This document shows, one piece after another, positions 35,985 through 48,296 of a DNA stretch of 64,000 bases. The position numbers and the translations under genes are program-made. The notes beneath the pieces are model-generated. The model worked only from the letters and a program-made list of their open reading frames with translations, ran no database searches and was not told the origin of the DNA. Location: contig NZ_FXAM01000001.1 in assembly GCF_900155475.1 (NCBI RefSeq), forward strand, positions 421,501 through 485,500. Reading direction: 5' to 3'. Positions within the stretch are counted from its first letter, which is position 1; every line of letters begins with the position of its first letter. The stretch comes from Methylomagnum ishizawai (GTDB lineage: Bacteria > Pseudomonadota > Gammaproteobacteria > Methylococcales > Methylococcaceae).

Positions 35985-36737
35985 ATGTCCCGCTGGAAAG
36001 CCTGTGCCATACATTTGGGTATCAGCTTATTGGTTATCTCGGTCCTAGTCGGGATCATGGCATTGACTTGGTATCCGCCCATTTATGCTTGGGCGATGGG
36101 TGGATTGGGACTCATCATGATATTGGCGAGTGTCGATGCTTGTCTGGGGCCACTGTTGACGCTCATAGTCTGGAATGTAGATAAACCAAGCCTCCGATTT
36201 GATATGGCGGTTATTGTTTGTTTGCAGGTGATGGGGTTGTGGTATGGAGTATATACCGCGTTTTTAGCGCGACCTATATATCAGGTATTTGCTGTTAATC
36301 AATTCGACTTGGTTGCTGCTGTCGATGTTCCAGAGGGGGAATTGGAAAATGCCATACGCCAAGAATTTAAATCCTTGCCACTGACTGGTCCTGAGATCAT
36401 AGCCGTACAGATGCCAACTGACCCTGCCGAACGTAGAAAACTGTTATTTTCCAGTGTTCAAGGTGGAGCCGATCTTGCGCAACTCCCCCATTACTACGTC
36501 CCCTACGCCGAATTAGCCCCCGAAGCCGCCCGCAAAGCCAAGCCACTGGATGCCTTAACCCAGCGCGACGCCGCCACCCGCGATAAGCTGTCCGCCTATC
36601 TTTCCAGCCACGACCTCGACCCGGCCAAGGTCAAATTCCTCCCCATGCGCGCCAAGGCTCACGACCAGACGGTATTGGTCGATGCCGATACCGGCGCGGT
36701 GCTGGGCATCGTCAATATCGATCCTTGGGTCCAATAA
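35985..36737 (+). CDS. TfpX/TfpZ family type IV pilin accessory protein
   Basis: A 250-residue membrane protein with N-terminal helices ([57 protein letters not shown]) and a soluble C-terminal part ending [11 protein letters not shown]. Position right after pilA, the early WYPP-x-YAWAMGG block and the [12 protein letters not shown] stretch fit the TfpX/TfpZ (FimB-like) family, which modulates assembly of a matching pilin. The first two thirds are AT-richer and the last third, from about 36480, is GC-rich like the chromosome, suggesting a mosaic gene. Confidence 0.85.
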   Translation: MSRWKACAIHLGISLLVISVLVGIMALTWYPPIYAWAMGGLGLIMILASVDACLGPLLTLIVWNVDKPSLRFDMAVIVCLQVMGLWYGVYTAFLARPIYQVFAVNQFDLVAAVDVPEGELENAIRQEFKSLPLTGPEIIAVQMPTDPAERRKLLFSSVQGGADLAQLPHYYVPYAELAPEAARKAKPLDALTQRDAATRDKLSAYLSSHDLDPAKVKFLPMRAKAHDQTVLVDADTGAVLGIVNIDPWVQ

Positions 36738-36817
36738 GCCCAAGCGAGGCTATTCCTCCCCGCGTCCGCCGCCCGCCTGCTAAAATGGCCGACCTCGTAT
36801 TCCATCCGGCCTTACCC

Positions 36818-37411
36818 ATGAACCACCGTACCGCGGAAGTAGAACGCAACACCTCCGAAACCCAAATCCGCATCCGCCTCGACCTCGACGGCGGCGGCAA
36901 GGGCGTCTTCGAGACCGGCGTGCCGTTCCTCGACCATATGCTCGACCAAGTCGCCCGCCATGGCCTGATCGACCTCGATATCCGGGCGCGGGGCGATTTG
37001 CATATCGACGCCCATCATACGGTCGAGGATATCGGCATCACCCTGGGACAGGCCATCGACCGCGCGGTCGGGGATAAGCAAGGTATCCGCCGCTACGGCC
37101 ATGCCTACGTGCCTTTGGACGAGGCGCTGTCCCGTGTGGTCGTTGATTTTTCGGGGCGTCCAGGGTTATCTTACGATGTCACTTTTCCCCGCGCCCGGAT
37201 CGGCGATTTCGATGTCGACCTGTTCGGCGAATTCTTCCGGGGCTTCGTGAACCACGCCAAGCTGACGTTGCACATCGACAATCTGAAAGGCCAGAATGCA
37301 CACCATGTCGCCGAAACGATCTTCAAGGCGTTTGGCCGCGCCCTGAGAATGGCTTTGGAAGCCGATCCGCGTATGCAAGGCACCATTCCCTCCACCAAAG
37401 GCACCCTCTGA
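36818..37411 (+). CDS. hisB: imidazoleglycerol-phosphate dehydratase
   Basis: Manganese-dependent dehydratase of histidine synthesis (IGP to imidazole-acetol phosphate). The 197-residue protein is the monofunctional form. It has [31 protein letters not shown], the [19 protein letters not shown] stretch, and the second His motif in [23 protein letters not shown] 36818 is chosen by alignment. First gene of hisB-H-A-F-I-E. Confidence 0.96.
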   Translation: MNHRTAEVERNTSETQIRIRLDLDGGGKGVFETGVPFLDHMLDQVARHGLIDLDIRARGDLHIDAHHTVEDIGITLGQAIDRAVGDKQGIRRYGHAYVPLDEALSRVVVDFSGRPGLSYDVTFPRARIGDFDVDLFGEFFRGFVNHAKLTLHIDNLKGQNAHHVAETIFKAFGRALRMALEADPRMQGTIPSTKGTL

Positions 37412-37424
37412 CCAACCCCCGCCT

Positions 37425-38069
37425 ATGTCTTCCGTCGCCATCATCGATTATGGAATGGGGAATCTGCACTCCATCGCCAAGGCCGTCCAGCACGCCGATC
37501 CCTCCGCTTCCGTCATCGTGACCGACCAGCACAGAGCCATATTGGAAGCCGACCGGGTGGTGTTTCCCGGCGTCGGGGCCATCCGCGATTGCATGGCGGC
37601 GCTGGAATCACGTGGTCTCGCACCAGTGTTGCGCGAAGCCGCCGCCACCAAGCCTTTGCTGGGTATCTGCCTGGGGATGCAGGCTTTGCTGGACGAAAGC
37701 GAAGAGAACAACGGCACCGCCTGCCTGGGCCTGATTGCGGGCCGCGTCCTGCGCTTTGCCGATACCCTGCGCGACCCGGCCGGGCACGCCCTGAAAATCC
37801 CCCACATGGGTTGGAACGAAGTCTTCCCGCAGGGCGATCATCCGCTATGGGCAGGCATCGCGCCGGGCAGCCGCTTCTATTTCGTCCATAGTTATTACGC
37901 CCGGCCCAGCCAGGAGGCCGATATCGCCGCCACGGCGAACTATCCCGAGCCTTTCGCGGCGGCGCTGGCCCATGGCAATATCTTCGCCGTGCAATTCCAC
38001 CCGGAAAAAAGCCAAACCGCCGGATTGCGCCTGCTCGCCAATTTCCTGCGCTGGCATCCCGAACCCTAA
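37425..38069 (+). CDS. hisH: imidazole glycerol phosphate synthase, glutaminase subunit
   Basis: Class I glutamine amidotransferase of 214 residues, paired with HisF. The nucleophile Cys82 is in GICLGMQALLDES and the catalytic His/Glu in FAVQFHPEKSQ. It starts with VAIIDYGMGNLHSIAKAV, the HisH hallmark. Supplies ammonia to HisF. Located 13 bases after hisB. Confidence 0.96.
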   Translation: MSSVAIIDYGMGNLHSIAKAVQHADPSASVIVTDQHRAILEADRVVFPGVGAIRDCMAALESRGLAPVLREAAATKPLLGICLGMQALLDESEENNGTACLGLIAGRVLRFADTLRDPAGHALKIPHMGWNEVFPQGDHPLWAGIAPGSRFYFVHSYYARPSQEADIAATANYPEPFAAALAHGNIFAVQFHPEKSQTAGLRLLANFLRWHPEP

Positions 38070-38110
38070 GCCTTTCCATTCGCTAACCATCCCCTGTTGA
38101 GGATTTCCCC

Positions 38111-38842
38111 ATGCTCTTGATACCTGCTATCGACCTGAAAGATGGCAAGTGCGTCCGTCTGCGGCAAGGCCGCATGGACGAGGATACGGTGTTCTCCGAC
38201 GATCCGGTCGCGGTGGCCGGGAAATGGGTGTCGGAAGGCGCGGAGCGCCTGCACTTGGTGGATTTGGACGGTGCCTTCGCCGGGGTGCCGCGCAACGCCG
38301 AGGTGATCCATGCCATCCGCGCCACCTATCCCGAGGTCAGGATACAAGTCGGCGGTGGCATCCGCGACGAGGAGACCATCCAGGGATATCTCAACGCCGG
38401 GGTGGATTACGTCATCATCGGCACCAAGGCGGTGAGCGCCCCGCATTTCATCCGCGAGGTGGCGGCGGAATTCCCCGGCCATATCATCGTCGGGTTGGAC
38501 GCCAAGGAGGGCAAGGTCGCCATCGATGGCTGGTCCAAGCTGTCCCACCACGATGTGATCGATCTGGCGCAGAAATTCGAGGACGATGGCGTCGAGGCCA
38601 TCATCTACACCGACATCAGCCGCGATGGCATGATGGGCGGGGTCAACGTCGAGGCCACGGCCCGGCTGGCCCGCTCGATCCGCATCCCGGTCATCGCTTC
38701 GGGTGGCATCCACACCATCGCCGATATCCACGCCCTGGGTAAAGTGGTCGGCGATGGCATCATGGGGGCCATCACGGGCCGGGCCATCTATGAAGGCACC
38801 TTGGAGTTCGCCTCCGCCCGCAAAATCGCCGAGCAATACTGA
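38111..38842 (+). CDS. hisA: ProFAR isomerase
   Basis: (Beta/alpha)8-barrel isomerase of 243 residues that opens the ribose ring of Pro[18 protein letters not shown] with the catalytic Asp, [21 protein letters not shown] and the second Asp in [15 protein letters not shown] are all present. Followed directly by hisF. Confidence 0.96.
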   Translation: MLLIPAIDLKDGKCVRLRQGRMDEDTVFSDDPVAVAGKWVSEGAERLHLVDLDGAFAGVPRNAEVIHAIRATYPEVRIQVGGGIRDEETIQGYLNAGVDYVIIGTKAVSAPHFIREVAAEFPGHIIVGLDAKEGKVAIDGWSKLSHHDVIDLAQKFEDDGVEAIIYTDISRDGMMGGVNVEATARLARSIRIPVIASGGIHTIADIHALGKVVGDGIMGAITGRAIYEGTLEFASARKIAEQY

Positions 38843-38843
38843 C

Positions 38844-39608
38844 ATGCTAGCCAAGCGCATCATCCCCTGTCTCGACGTGGACAATGGCCGGGTGGTCAAG
38901 GGCGTCCGCTTCGTGGAAATCAAGGACGCCGGCGACCCGGTGGAAATCGCCCGCCGCTACGACCGGGAAGGCGCGGATGAAATCACCTTCCTCGATATCA
39001 CCGCCAGTTCCGATAACCGCGAAACCATGGTGCATGTGGTGGAGCAGGTCGCGGGCGAGGTGTTCATCCCGCTGACCGTGGGCGGCGGCATCCGCACCCT
39101 GGAAGATATCCGCCGCATGTTGAACGCCGGGGCCGACAAGGTCGGCATCAACACCGCCGCCGTGTTCCGGCCCGAATTCGTGCGCGAGGCGGCGGAGCGC
39201 TTCGGTTCGCAGTGCATCGTGGTCGCCATCGACGCCAAGCAGGTCTCCGACGATCCCAAGCGCTGGGAAATCTTCACTCACGGCGGACGCAAAGCCACCG
39301 GCCTCGACGCCGTCGAATGGGCGCGGCGCATGGTGGAATACGGCGCGGGGGAAATCCTTTTGACCAGCATGGACCGCGACGGCACCAAGCAGGGTTTCGA
39401 CCTAGACCTGACCCGTGCCATCAGCGCGGCGGTGCCGGTGCCGGTGATCGCCTCGGGCGGGGTGGGCAATCTCCAACATCTGGCCGATGGCATCACCCAG
39501 GGCAAGGCCGACGCGGTGCTGGCCGCCAGCATCTTCCATTTCGCCGAATACAGCATCCGCGAAGCCAAGGAACACATGGCTTCCCAAGGCATCGAGGTGC
39601 GGTTATGA
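38844..39608 (+). CDS. hisF: imidazole glycerol phosphate synthase, cyclase subunit
   Basis: Cyclase of 254 residues acting with HisH to form IGP and AICAR. The (beta/alpha)8 barrel starts with [17 protein letters not shown] (catalytic Asp11), then [27 protein letters not shown] and [14 protein letters not shown] (Asp of the second half). ATG 38844 lies one base after the hisA stop. It overlaps hisI by 4 bases (ATGA). Confidence 0.96.
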   Translation: MLAKRIIPCLDVDNGRVVKGVRFVEIKDAGDPVEIARRYDREGADEITFLDITASSDNRETMVHVVEQVAGEVFIPLTVGGGIRTLEDIRRMLNAGADKVGINTAAVFRPEFVREAAERFGSQCIVVAIDAKQVSDDPKRWEIFTHGGRKATGLDAVEWARRMVEYGAGEILLTSMDRDGTKQGFDLDLTRAISAAVPVPVIASGGVGNLQHLADGITQGKADAVLAASIFHFAEYSIREAKEHMASQGIEVRL

Positions 39609-39991
39609 GCGCTTGGCTGGACGAGGTGCGCTGGAACGGCGACGGCCTGATTCCCGCCATCGCCCAGGAAGCCGCCACCGGGCAAATCCTGATGGTGGCT
39701 TGGATGAACCGCGAAGCCTTGGAACTCACCGCCCAGGAAGGTCACGCGGTCTATTGGTCGCGTTCCCGCAAGAGGCTGTGGCGTAAGGGCGAGGAATCCG
39801 GCCATCGGCAGAAGGTGCTGGAAATCCGCCTGGACTGCGACGAGGATGTGATCCTGCTCAAGGTCGAGCAAATCGGCGGCATCGCCTGTCATACCGGCCG
39901 CCACCATTGTTTTTTCCGGGTGCTGCGCGGGGACCGCTGGGAAACGGTGGAGCCGGTGCTGAAATCCCCCGAATCGATCTACACGGCGTGA
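39605..39991 (+). CDS. hisI: phosphoribosyl-AMP cyclohydrolase
   Basis: Zinc/magnesium enzyme of 128 residues that hydrolyses the adenine ring of [38 protein letters not shown] and the metal site [13 protein letters not shown] with [12 protein letters not shown] (Cys ligands) are diagnostic. It is the stand-alone form, separate from hisE. ATG 39605 overlaps the hisF stop. Confidence 0.96.
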   Translation: MSAWLDEVRWNGDGLIPAIAQEAATGQILMVAWMNREALELTAQEGHAVYWSRSRKRLWRKGEESGHRQKVLEIRLDCDEDVILLKVEQIGGIACHTGRHHCFFRVLRGDRWETVEPVLKSPESIYTA

Positions 39992-39995
39992 AGCG

Positions 39996-40313
39996 ATGGA
40001 CGTATTGACCGAATTGGCCGCTGTGCTGGAACAGCGCAAAACCCAAGACCCCAAATCCTCCTACGTGGCCGGGCTTTACGCCAAGGGCTTGGACGCCATC
40101 CTCAAAAAGATCGGCGAGGAGGCCACCGAAACTGTGATGGCCGCGAAGGACGGCGTGCCCGAGAAGATCGTCTACGAAGTGGCCGATCTCTGGTTCCATA
40201 GCTTGGTGTTGCTGGCCCAGCAGGGCTTGCATCCCGATCAGGTGCTGGCCGAGTTGCAGCGCCGTTTCGGCCTTTCGGGGCTGGACGAAAAAGCCGCCCG
40301 TTCCCCCCGATAA
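39996..40313 (+). CDS. hisE: phosphoribosyl-ATP pyrophosphatase
   Basis: All-helical MazG-type pyrophosphatase of 105 residues, second step of histidine synthesis. [33 protein letters not shown] and [15 protein letters not shown] carry the metal-binding Glu/Asp residues. It ends the his run; no hairpin terminator is clear in the 186-base gap that follows. Confidence 0.95.
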   Translation: MDVLTELAAVLEQRKTQDPKSSYVAGLYAKGLDAILKKIGEEATETVMAAKDGVPEKIVYEVADLWFHSLVLLAQQGLHPDQVLAELQRRFGLSGLDEKAARSPR

Positions 40314-40499
40314 AGCCGCCGCCCCTCCCGTAGCATTTCCCACCGGCATCGGCCTATACCGTGTTTTTCCTGCATGGTTCACAGTCCGCGTCCGGCTGAA
40401 ATCCGATTACACTTGGATTAAAGTAAACATATTACCTCCTATAACTCAAAGGTCGGTCTCCCTCTCGACGGCAAGGACGCCTTTAACGGGTCATCATCC

Positions 40500-42212
40500 A
40501 TGAAAGCAAGCACATATTTCAGTCCCATGGGCGGGCAACAATTAGGCGTCATGGTCCCAGAACCCACCCTCTCGGCGGTTTCCGTCTGGCTCGCGGAGCT
40601 GCCCCTCGCCAATGCGCGCTATTGCTTCGATGCGATCGAGGCGGCCCTGGAATCCTTCAACCATAGACCGGAGTTGCCGATATGGGTCCGGGTGGAACTG
40701 GCCGAATTGCTCAGGCCCACGGTGCTGATGCTGGCACGGCAGGCCGAAGCCCGTTTCCTGGACGCGGCCTTGCCCTATGCCGCCGAAGCCGAACGCTATA
40801 TCCACCAGGGAATTGGCCTGCATCGGGAACTGGGCATGGGCTATGTGCTGGCGGCGTTCGACGCGGTGGGGGTGTCCCGCCGTGGCCGGGCCGAAAACGC
40901 CCAGGCGCTTGCCCTGTACCGCGCCCTGACGCATTGGGGACAGGTGTTGCTGTGGACTTCGCGGCTTTACCGCCCGGTGGACGAGGCTTATTGGTTGATC
41001 CTTTACCGTTTGTTCCGGGTCGCCGAGGCGCGGCGGACGCTCGACTTGGTGTTCGACGAAATGGACGAGCCCGCGCCCTGCCGCACCGCGGGAGGCGTGT
41101 TCGTCAGGAACGTGCTGTTCGCGGCGGCGAATACCCGGCGCTTGCGGCAACGCGATATGGGGCTGGTGTTCAGGCTGCTGGGCCAATGGGTGGACCGGGT
41201 GGGGTTCGGCACGGAAGTCGTCCGCGACGGGCAACTCGCCGAAATCTATGTCGATGTGGGCGGGGCGCTGCCGCCCGCCCGCACCCGGCTCCCGAACGGC
41301 TTCGAGGTCAGCGAGCCGCGGTTCCTCCATACCCAGCCGTTGGCCAACACCTTGTTGGAACCCGAGGTGGTGCTGGGCAAATCCCCGCACGAGCGGGCGG
41401 TGTTGATCCGGGTGGCGCGTAGCCTGGCCGGATTGGAAAAGCGCCGCTATGCCCGCCGCGCCGAGTCCGATAGGTGCGGGTGCGTGGTGGGCTTGTCGCC
41501 CTTGGTGGCCGCTTTGGGCGGCCGCCCGGACTCGGGGCGGGACGATTCCGCCTCGCCCAGGGCGGCACTCGAATTGATCCGGGAGGCGTGGTCGCCGCGG
41601 GTGGGTGGCGAGGCCGAGGCGCGGCTGTCACGCAGCGAAGTGGGGTTGGGCAAGTTGTTGGCGAAGCGGCGGAAGGGCGTGGCGGCGATCAGCGCTGCGG
41701 ATATCTGGTCGGTCGATCAAGAACCCACCGCGACCCCGGAGGCCGCCCCGGCGATGGTCGAGGGCCGGATCGTCAATTCCAGCGCCCAGGGCTGTTGCAT
41801 CTTCTGGCCGGCGCAAGCGGCGGCGCGGACCAAGGTGGGCGAATTGATCGGCCTCTGGCTGGGCACGCCCGAGCGGCACCTGCGTTTCATCGCGGTGATC
41901 CGCTGGCTGGAATGCGGCAAGCAGGGCTTGACCTTCGGGGTGGAACTGTTCGCGCCTTCCGCCGAAGTGGTGGAGATTTACGACAGCGCTTCCAAACCCA
42001 GGGGCAAGGCTTTGTTGCTCGCCGCCGACGGGGTGTTGCGCAAAACCCCGGAATTGCTGGCCTTGCCGGGTGTGGCACGGCAGGGCGGGACCGTCCGGGT
42101 GCGGGCGGGTGGGGAATTGACCCGCTATTGGGTGAGCGAGGAAATGGAGGCCACGCTCTCTTTCGTGCGCTCCGGCTTAGTGGAATTGGATTCCGAGGAC
42201 GAAAACGCCTGA
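40500..42212 (+). CDS. 570-residue cytosolic protein with C-terminal PilZ-like region
   Basis: A large helical N-terminal region (to about residue 390) has no recognised motif. A C-terminal beta-rich part (about 420-500) contains GRIVNSSAQGCCIFWP, VGELIGLWLG, LRFIAVIRWLE and GLTFGVELF. That order (NxSxxG ... I..R/W ... G.EL) resembles PilZ domains, though the N-terminal RxxxR arginines are represented only by KRRKGVAA, so c-di-GMP binding is uncertain. No signal or TM segment is seen. It stands alone between the his run and the carbonic anhydrase gene. Confidence 0.65.
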   Translation: MKASTYFSPMGGQQLGVMVPEPTLSAVSVWLAELPLANARYCFDAIEAALESFNHRPELPIWVRVELAELLRPTVLMLARQAEARFLDAALPYAAEAERYIHQGIGLHRELGMGYVLAAFDAVGVSRRGRAENAQALALYRALTHWGQVLLWTSRLYRPVDEAYWLILYRLFRVAEARRTLDLVFDEMDEPAPCRTAGGVFVRNVLFAAANTRRLRQRDMGLVFRLLGQWVDRVGFGTEVVRDGQLAEIYVDVGGALPPARTRLPNGFEVSEPRFLHTQPLANTLLEPEVVLGKSPHERAVLIRVARSLAGLEKRRYARRAESDRCGCVVGLSPLVAALGGRPDSGRDDSASPRAALELIREAWSPRVGGEAEARLSRSEVGLGKLLAKRRKGVAAISAADIWSVDQEPTATPEAAPAMVEGRIVNSSAQGCCIFWPAQAAARTKVGELIGLWLGTPERHLRFIAVIRWLECGKQGLTFGVELFAPSAEVVEIYDSASKPRGKALLLAADGVLRKTPELLALPGVARQGGTVRVRAGGELTRYWVSEEMEATLSFVRSGLVELDSEDENA

Positions 42213-42293
42213 ACGCCGGGGGGGCGGCTTTGCGCTATCATGTCCGGGGATCGCAACGATCCCAACCGCATGGGTAGCCGCAAGGGGGATACA

Positions 42294-42842
42294 ATGGCAG
42301 TCCAGAGTTTTCACGGCACCGAACCCAAACTGGGCGCGGGGGTTTATATCGCCGAGAGCGCCGTGGTCATCGGGGATGTGGGCTTGGGCAAGGACGTGTC
42401 GATCTGGCCGACGAGCGTGGTCCGGGGCGATGTGAACTTGATCGAGATCGGCGACGAAACCAATATCCAGGATGGTTCCGTGCTGCATGTCACCCATCGT
42501 AGCGCATCCAATCCCGAGGGCCATCCGCTCGTCATCGGCAACGGGGTCACGGTGGGGCACCGGGTGGTGTTGCACGGTTGCCGGATCGGCGACTTGTGCC
42601 TGATCGGCATCGGGGCCATCATCATGGATGGCGCGGTGGTGGAAGAACGGGTGATCGTCGGGGCGGGTACCCTGGTGCCGCCCGGCAAGCGCCTGGAAAG
42701 CGGTTTCCTGTACGTGGGTGCTCCCGCCAAGCAGGTCCGCACGCTCAAGGACGAGGAACTCGAATATCTCAGCTATTCCAAGGATGGCTATGTGTTGCTG
42801 AAGAACCAATACCTGCGCGATGCCGGGTTGGCGCTGTCCTAG
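42294..42842 (+). CDS. gamma-class carbonic anhydrase family protein
   Basis: A 182-residue left-handed beta-helix protein of the YrdA/gamma-CA family. Hexapeptide repeats run from [19 protein letters not shown] to [15 protein letters not shown]. Zinc-ligand His residues sit in [19 protein letters not shown]. The C-terminus carries [11 protein letters not shown], typical of the family. AAGGGGG precedes ATG 42294. The stop overlaps that of the convergent aroE by 4 bases. Enzyme activity is likely but many YrdA proteins remain untested. Confidence 0.88.
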   Translation: MAVQSFHGTEPKLGAGVYIAESAVVIGDVGLGKDVSIWPTSVVRGDVNLIEIGDETNIQDGSVLHVTHRSASNPEGHPLVIGNGVTVGHRVVLHGCRIGDLCLIGIGAIIMDGAVVEERVIVGAGTLVPPGKRLESGFLYVGAPAKQVRTLKDEELEYLSYSKDGYVLLKNQYLRDAGLALS

Positions 42843-43678
42843 GCCGCCAAGCCCCGTCCGGCGTTCAGCGCCGCGATGACTGAGCGGGTCGCGGGGCGCA
42901 CTCCGCGCCATAGCTCGAAGGCCGCAGCGGCCTGTTCCACCAACATCCCGATGCCGTCCATGCTGAGCGCCGCGCCCGCCGCTTTTCCCCAGCGCACGAA
43001 GGACGTCGGTTCCTTGCCATAGGCTAGGTCGTAGCAACTTCCCCCCGCCGCCAGGAGGCCGCCGGGCAGGTCCGGCACTTCGCCGCCCAGGCTGGCGGCG
43101 GTGGCGTTCAGGATCAGATCGAAGCTTTCCCCCGCCAAGTCCGCGAAACCGCAGCCCACGACCGGGCCGAGGTCGCCGAATTCCCCGGCCAGGATTTCCG
43201 CTTTCGCCACCGTGCGGTTGGCGATGACCAGCCGTTCCGGTGCCAGCGCCAGCAAGGGGGCCAAGACGCCCCGACCGGCCCCGCCCGCGCCCAATAGCAG
43301 GATGCGGCGGCCTTCGATGCCCAGTCCCAGGTTTCCGGTCAAATCGCGGACCAAGCCTTCGCCGTCGGTGTTATCGCCGAACACCGCGCCGTCGGGCCTG
43401 AGCGCCAAGGTGTTGACCGCCTTGGCCTGCACCGCCCGTTCGCTGAGTTGATCGGTCCAGGCGAAGGCCAATTCCTTGAGCGGCACGGTGCAATTCAAGC
43501 CCTTGCCGCCCGTGACGAAAAACTCCCGCGCGGCGGTCTCGAAATCCTCGGCGGGTACGTCCTGGGCGGCGTAGGTCAGGACTTGTCCGGTTTGCGCCGC
43601 GAACAAGGTGTGGATGCGTGGCGATTGGCTATGGCCGATGGGATGGCCGAAGACGGCGTAGCGGTCGATTTGGGGCAT
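42839..43678 (-). CDS. aroE: shikimate dehydrogenase
   Basis: NADPH-dependent reduction of 3-dehydroshikimate in the aromatic pathway. The 279-residue protein starts [20 protein letters not shown] and has [13 protein letters not shown] with the catalytic Lys, [18 protein letters not shown] with the catalytic Asp, and the NADP loop [13 protein letters not shown]. Downstream of hemB on the same strand with a 27-base gap, so the two may be co-transcribed. Confidence 0.95.
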   Translation of the reverse strand: MPQIDRYAVFGHPIGHSQSPRIHTLFAAQTGQVLTYAAQDVPAEDFETAAREFFVTGGKGLNCTVPLKELAFAWTDQLSERAVQAKAVNTLALRPDGAVFGDNTDGEGLVRDLTGNLGLGIEGRRILLLGAGGAGRGVLAPLLALAPERLVIANRTVAKAEILAGEFGDLGPVVGCGFADLAGESFDLILNATAASLGGEVPDLPGGLLAAGGSCYDLAYGKEPTSFVRWGKAAGAALSMDGIGMLVEQAAAAFELWRGVRPATRSVIAALNAGRGLAA

Positions 43679-43705
43679 GGCGGCGTTTTCAGGGGGAGGC
43701 AGGCA

Positions 43706-44782
<1,077 letters not shown>

Positions 44783-44827
44783 TTATGATAAAAAAGATCA
44801 AAGGTTTAGAGTTTCAGGAGTTTATAA

Positions 44828-46477
<1,650 letters not shown>

Positions 46478-46519
46478 CTATGATGTTGCTTTCCGCTCTT
46501 GGATGATGCCCACGCCGCG

Positions 46520-47509
46520 ATGATCGATATTCCCGAACTTTCCGTTTACGCCACCCTGGCCGAGACCTTCCCCGAACCCGTGTTCCGGCCCTGGCTGGAG
46601 CTTTTGCCCGCCCAACTCGCCCGCGCCTTCGCCGCCGACCGCCATGGCGATTGGCCGCGCTGGCGCGAAGTCCTGCGCCGCCTGCCGCCCATCCAGCCCG
46701 CCTGGGTCAATTTGAACGTCGACGCCGTGCAACTCAAGGGCCGGGCCGACGCGGCGGCGGAATTGGCCTTGATCGAAACCCTGCTGCGGGAGCTGCATCC
46801 CTGGCGCAAAGGGCCGTATGACGTGCTGGGCATCCCTATCGACACCGAATGGCGTTCCGACCTGAAATGGCGGCGGTTGGAATCCGCTATCCAGCCCTTG
46901 GCCGGGCGCACTGTGCTGGATGTGGGCTGCGGCAATGGTTATCACGCCTGGCGCATGATCGGGGCCGGGGCCGAGCGGGTCGTCGGTATCGACCCCACTT
47001 TGCTGAGCGTGGTGCAATTCCTGGCGATCCGCCATTTCGCGGGGGATTTCCCGGTGTATGTGCTGCCGGTGGGCATCGACGATGTGCCGCCCAACCTCGG
47101 GGCGTTCGACACGGTGTTCTCGATGGGCGTGCTTTATCACCGCCGCTCGCCCTTGGATCATTTGCTGGAACTCAAGGGCTGTTTGCGCGAGGGCGGGGAA
47201 CTGGTGCTGGAAACCCTGGTGATCGAAGGTGGGGCGGGACAGGTGTTGGTGCCGGAGGACCGCTATGCCCGGATGCGCAATGTCTGGTTCATCCCGTCCT
47301 GCCCGACGCTGGAAAGCTGGTTGAAGCGCTGTGGTTACCGCAATATCCGCTTGATCGACGTGACCCCGACCACGGCGGAGGAACAGCGCTCCACCGATTG
47401 GATGCGGTTCCAGTCCTTGCCGGATTGCCTCGATCCCGCGAATCCGGGTTTGACGGTCGAGGGCTTGCCCGCGCCAAGGCGGGCGGTGTTTTTGGCGGAG
47501 GGGTCGTAG
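46520..47509 (+). CDS. cmoB: tRNA U34 carboxymethyltransferase
   Basis: Uses carboxy-SAM to make 5-carboxymethoxyuridine at the tRNA wobble position. The 329-residue protein has an N-terminal recognition part and a methyltransferase domain with KWRRLESAIQPLAGRTVLDV, GCGNGYHAWRMIGAGAERVV and VFSMGVLYHRRSPLDHLLEL. RCGYRNIRLIDVTPTTAEEQ and STDWMRFQSLPDCLDP are CmoB-typical. ATG 46520 is preferred to the TTG at 46499. cmoA lies 0.8 kb downstream, with a DUF47 gene between. Confidence 0.94.
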   Translation: MIDIPELSVYATLAETFPEPVFRPWLELLPAQLARAFAADRHGDWPRWREVLRRLPPIQPAWVNLNVDAVQLKGRADAAAELALIETLLRELHPWRKGPYDVLGIPIDTEWRSDLKWRRLESAIQPLAGRTVLDVGCGNGYHAWRMIGAGAERVVGIDPTLLSVVQFLAIRHFAGDFPVYVLPVGIDDVPPNLGAFDTVFSMGVLYHRRSPLDHLLELKGCLREGGELVLETLVIEGGAGQVLVPEDRYARMRNVWFIPSCPTLESWLKRCGYRNIRLIDVTPTTAEEQRSTDWMRFQSLPDCLDPANPGLTVEGLPAPRRAVFLAEGS

Positions 47510-47594
47510 CGGCGGGGTTTGGGGGGGATTCACACGCCAGCAACATAAGCCGGTTAGCGTGCCCCTCCCACCGGCTTGGCCCGCACAGGTTCCC

Positions 47595-48227
47595 ATGTCC
47601 CCCGATCCCCGCTTCCGCCCGCTCGAAAGCCTGCTCCGGCAACATCTCGACAATTCCATCGCCTGCGGCCAGGAACTCAAGCGCTTGTTCGGCCACCTCG
47701 ACACGCCCCAAGCCCACATCGCCGAAATCAAGCGTATGGAGGAATTCGGCGACCGGCTGACCGCCGAGGCCCACCGCGCCCTGGAAGACCCCCCCTATTC
47801 GGAACTCATCCACCTGACCCAGCTTTGGGTCAAGCACCTCGACGATATCATCGACGGACTCAATAACACGGCGCGGGTCATCGATATCTTCACGCCGGAA
47901 CGGGCCGAGCCGGACGCCCAGCGCATCCTCGCGATCATCCTGGAGATGGCGGCGCGGCTCGCGGTCGAGGTGCGGCGCTATCCCGGCAACGCCTTGGACG
48001 AAGTGCGGGACTGCCGGGAAGCGCTCAAGCGCTGGGAGGAGGAAGCCGACACCATCTATCACGAATGGCGCAAATCGCACCGGCGGCATAGTTCGCTGTC
48101 GCTGATTTCGGAGCTGGATTGGACCGAAATCCTGGGACTCCTGGAAGCCACCACCGACGCCTGCTATCACTCGGCGGTGCTGTTGGAGCGGATCACCCGC
48201 CACCACTTGCGGCAAGCCGCGTTCTGA
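47595..48227 (+). CDS. DUF47/PhoU-like protein
   Basis: A 210-residue all-helical protein of the DUF47 (TIGR00153, PhoU-like) type: FRPLESLLRQHLDNSIACGQ, EIKRMEEFGDRLTAEAHRAL, TQLWVKHLDDIIDGLNNTAR, and WEEEADTIYHEWRKSH. The ExxxD-type positions that bind metal in PhoU-like proteins are present. Such proteins usually sit next to a Pit phosphate transporter, but none is adjacent here. ATG 47595 is preferred over 47559. It lies between cmoB and cmoA on the same strand. Confidence 0.8.
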   Translation: MSPDPRFRPLESLLRQHLDNSIACGQELKRLFGHLDTPQAHIAEIKRMEEFGDRLTAEAHRALEDPPYSELIHLTQLWVKHLDDIIDGLNNTARVIDIFTPERAEPDAQRILAIILEMAARLAVEVRRYPGNALDEVRDCREALKRWEEEADTIYHEWRKSHRRHSSLSLISELDWTEILGLLEATTDACYHSAVLLERITRHHLRQAAF

Positions 48228-48296
48228 GTCCGGCGAGCGCCCACCCGGCGGCGGCTGGTATGCTTGCGGGTATCGAGTCGCCACCCGCCGCCCGCC

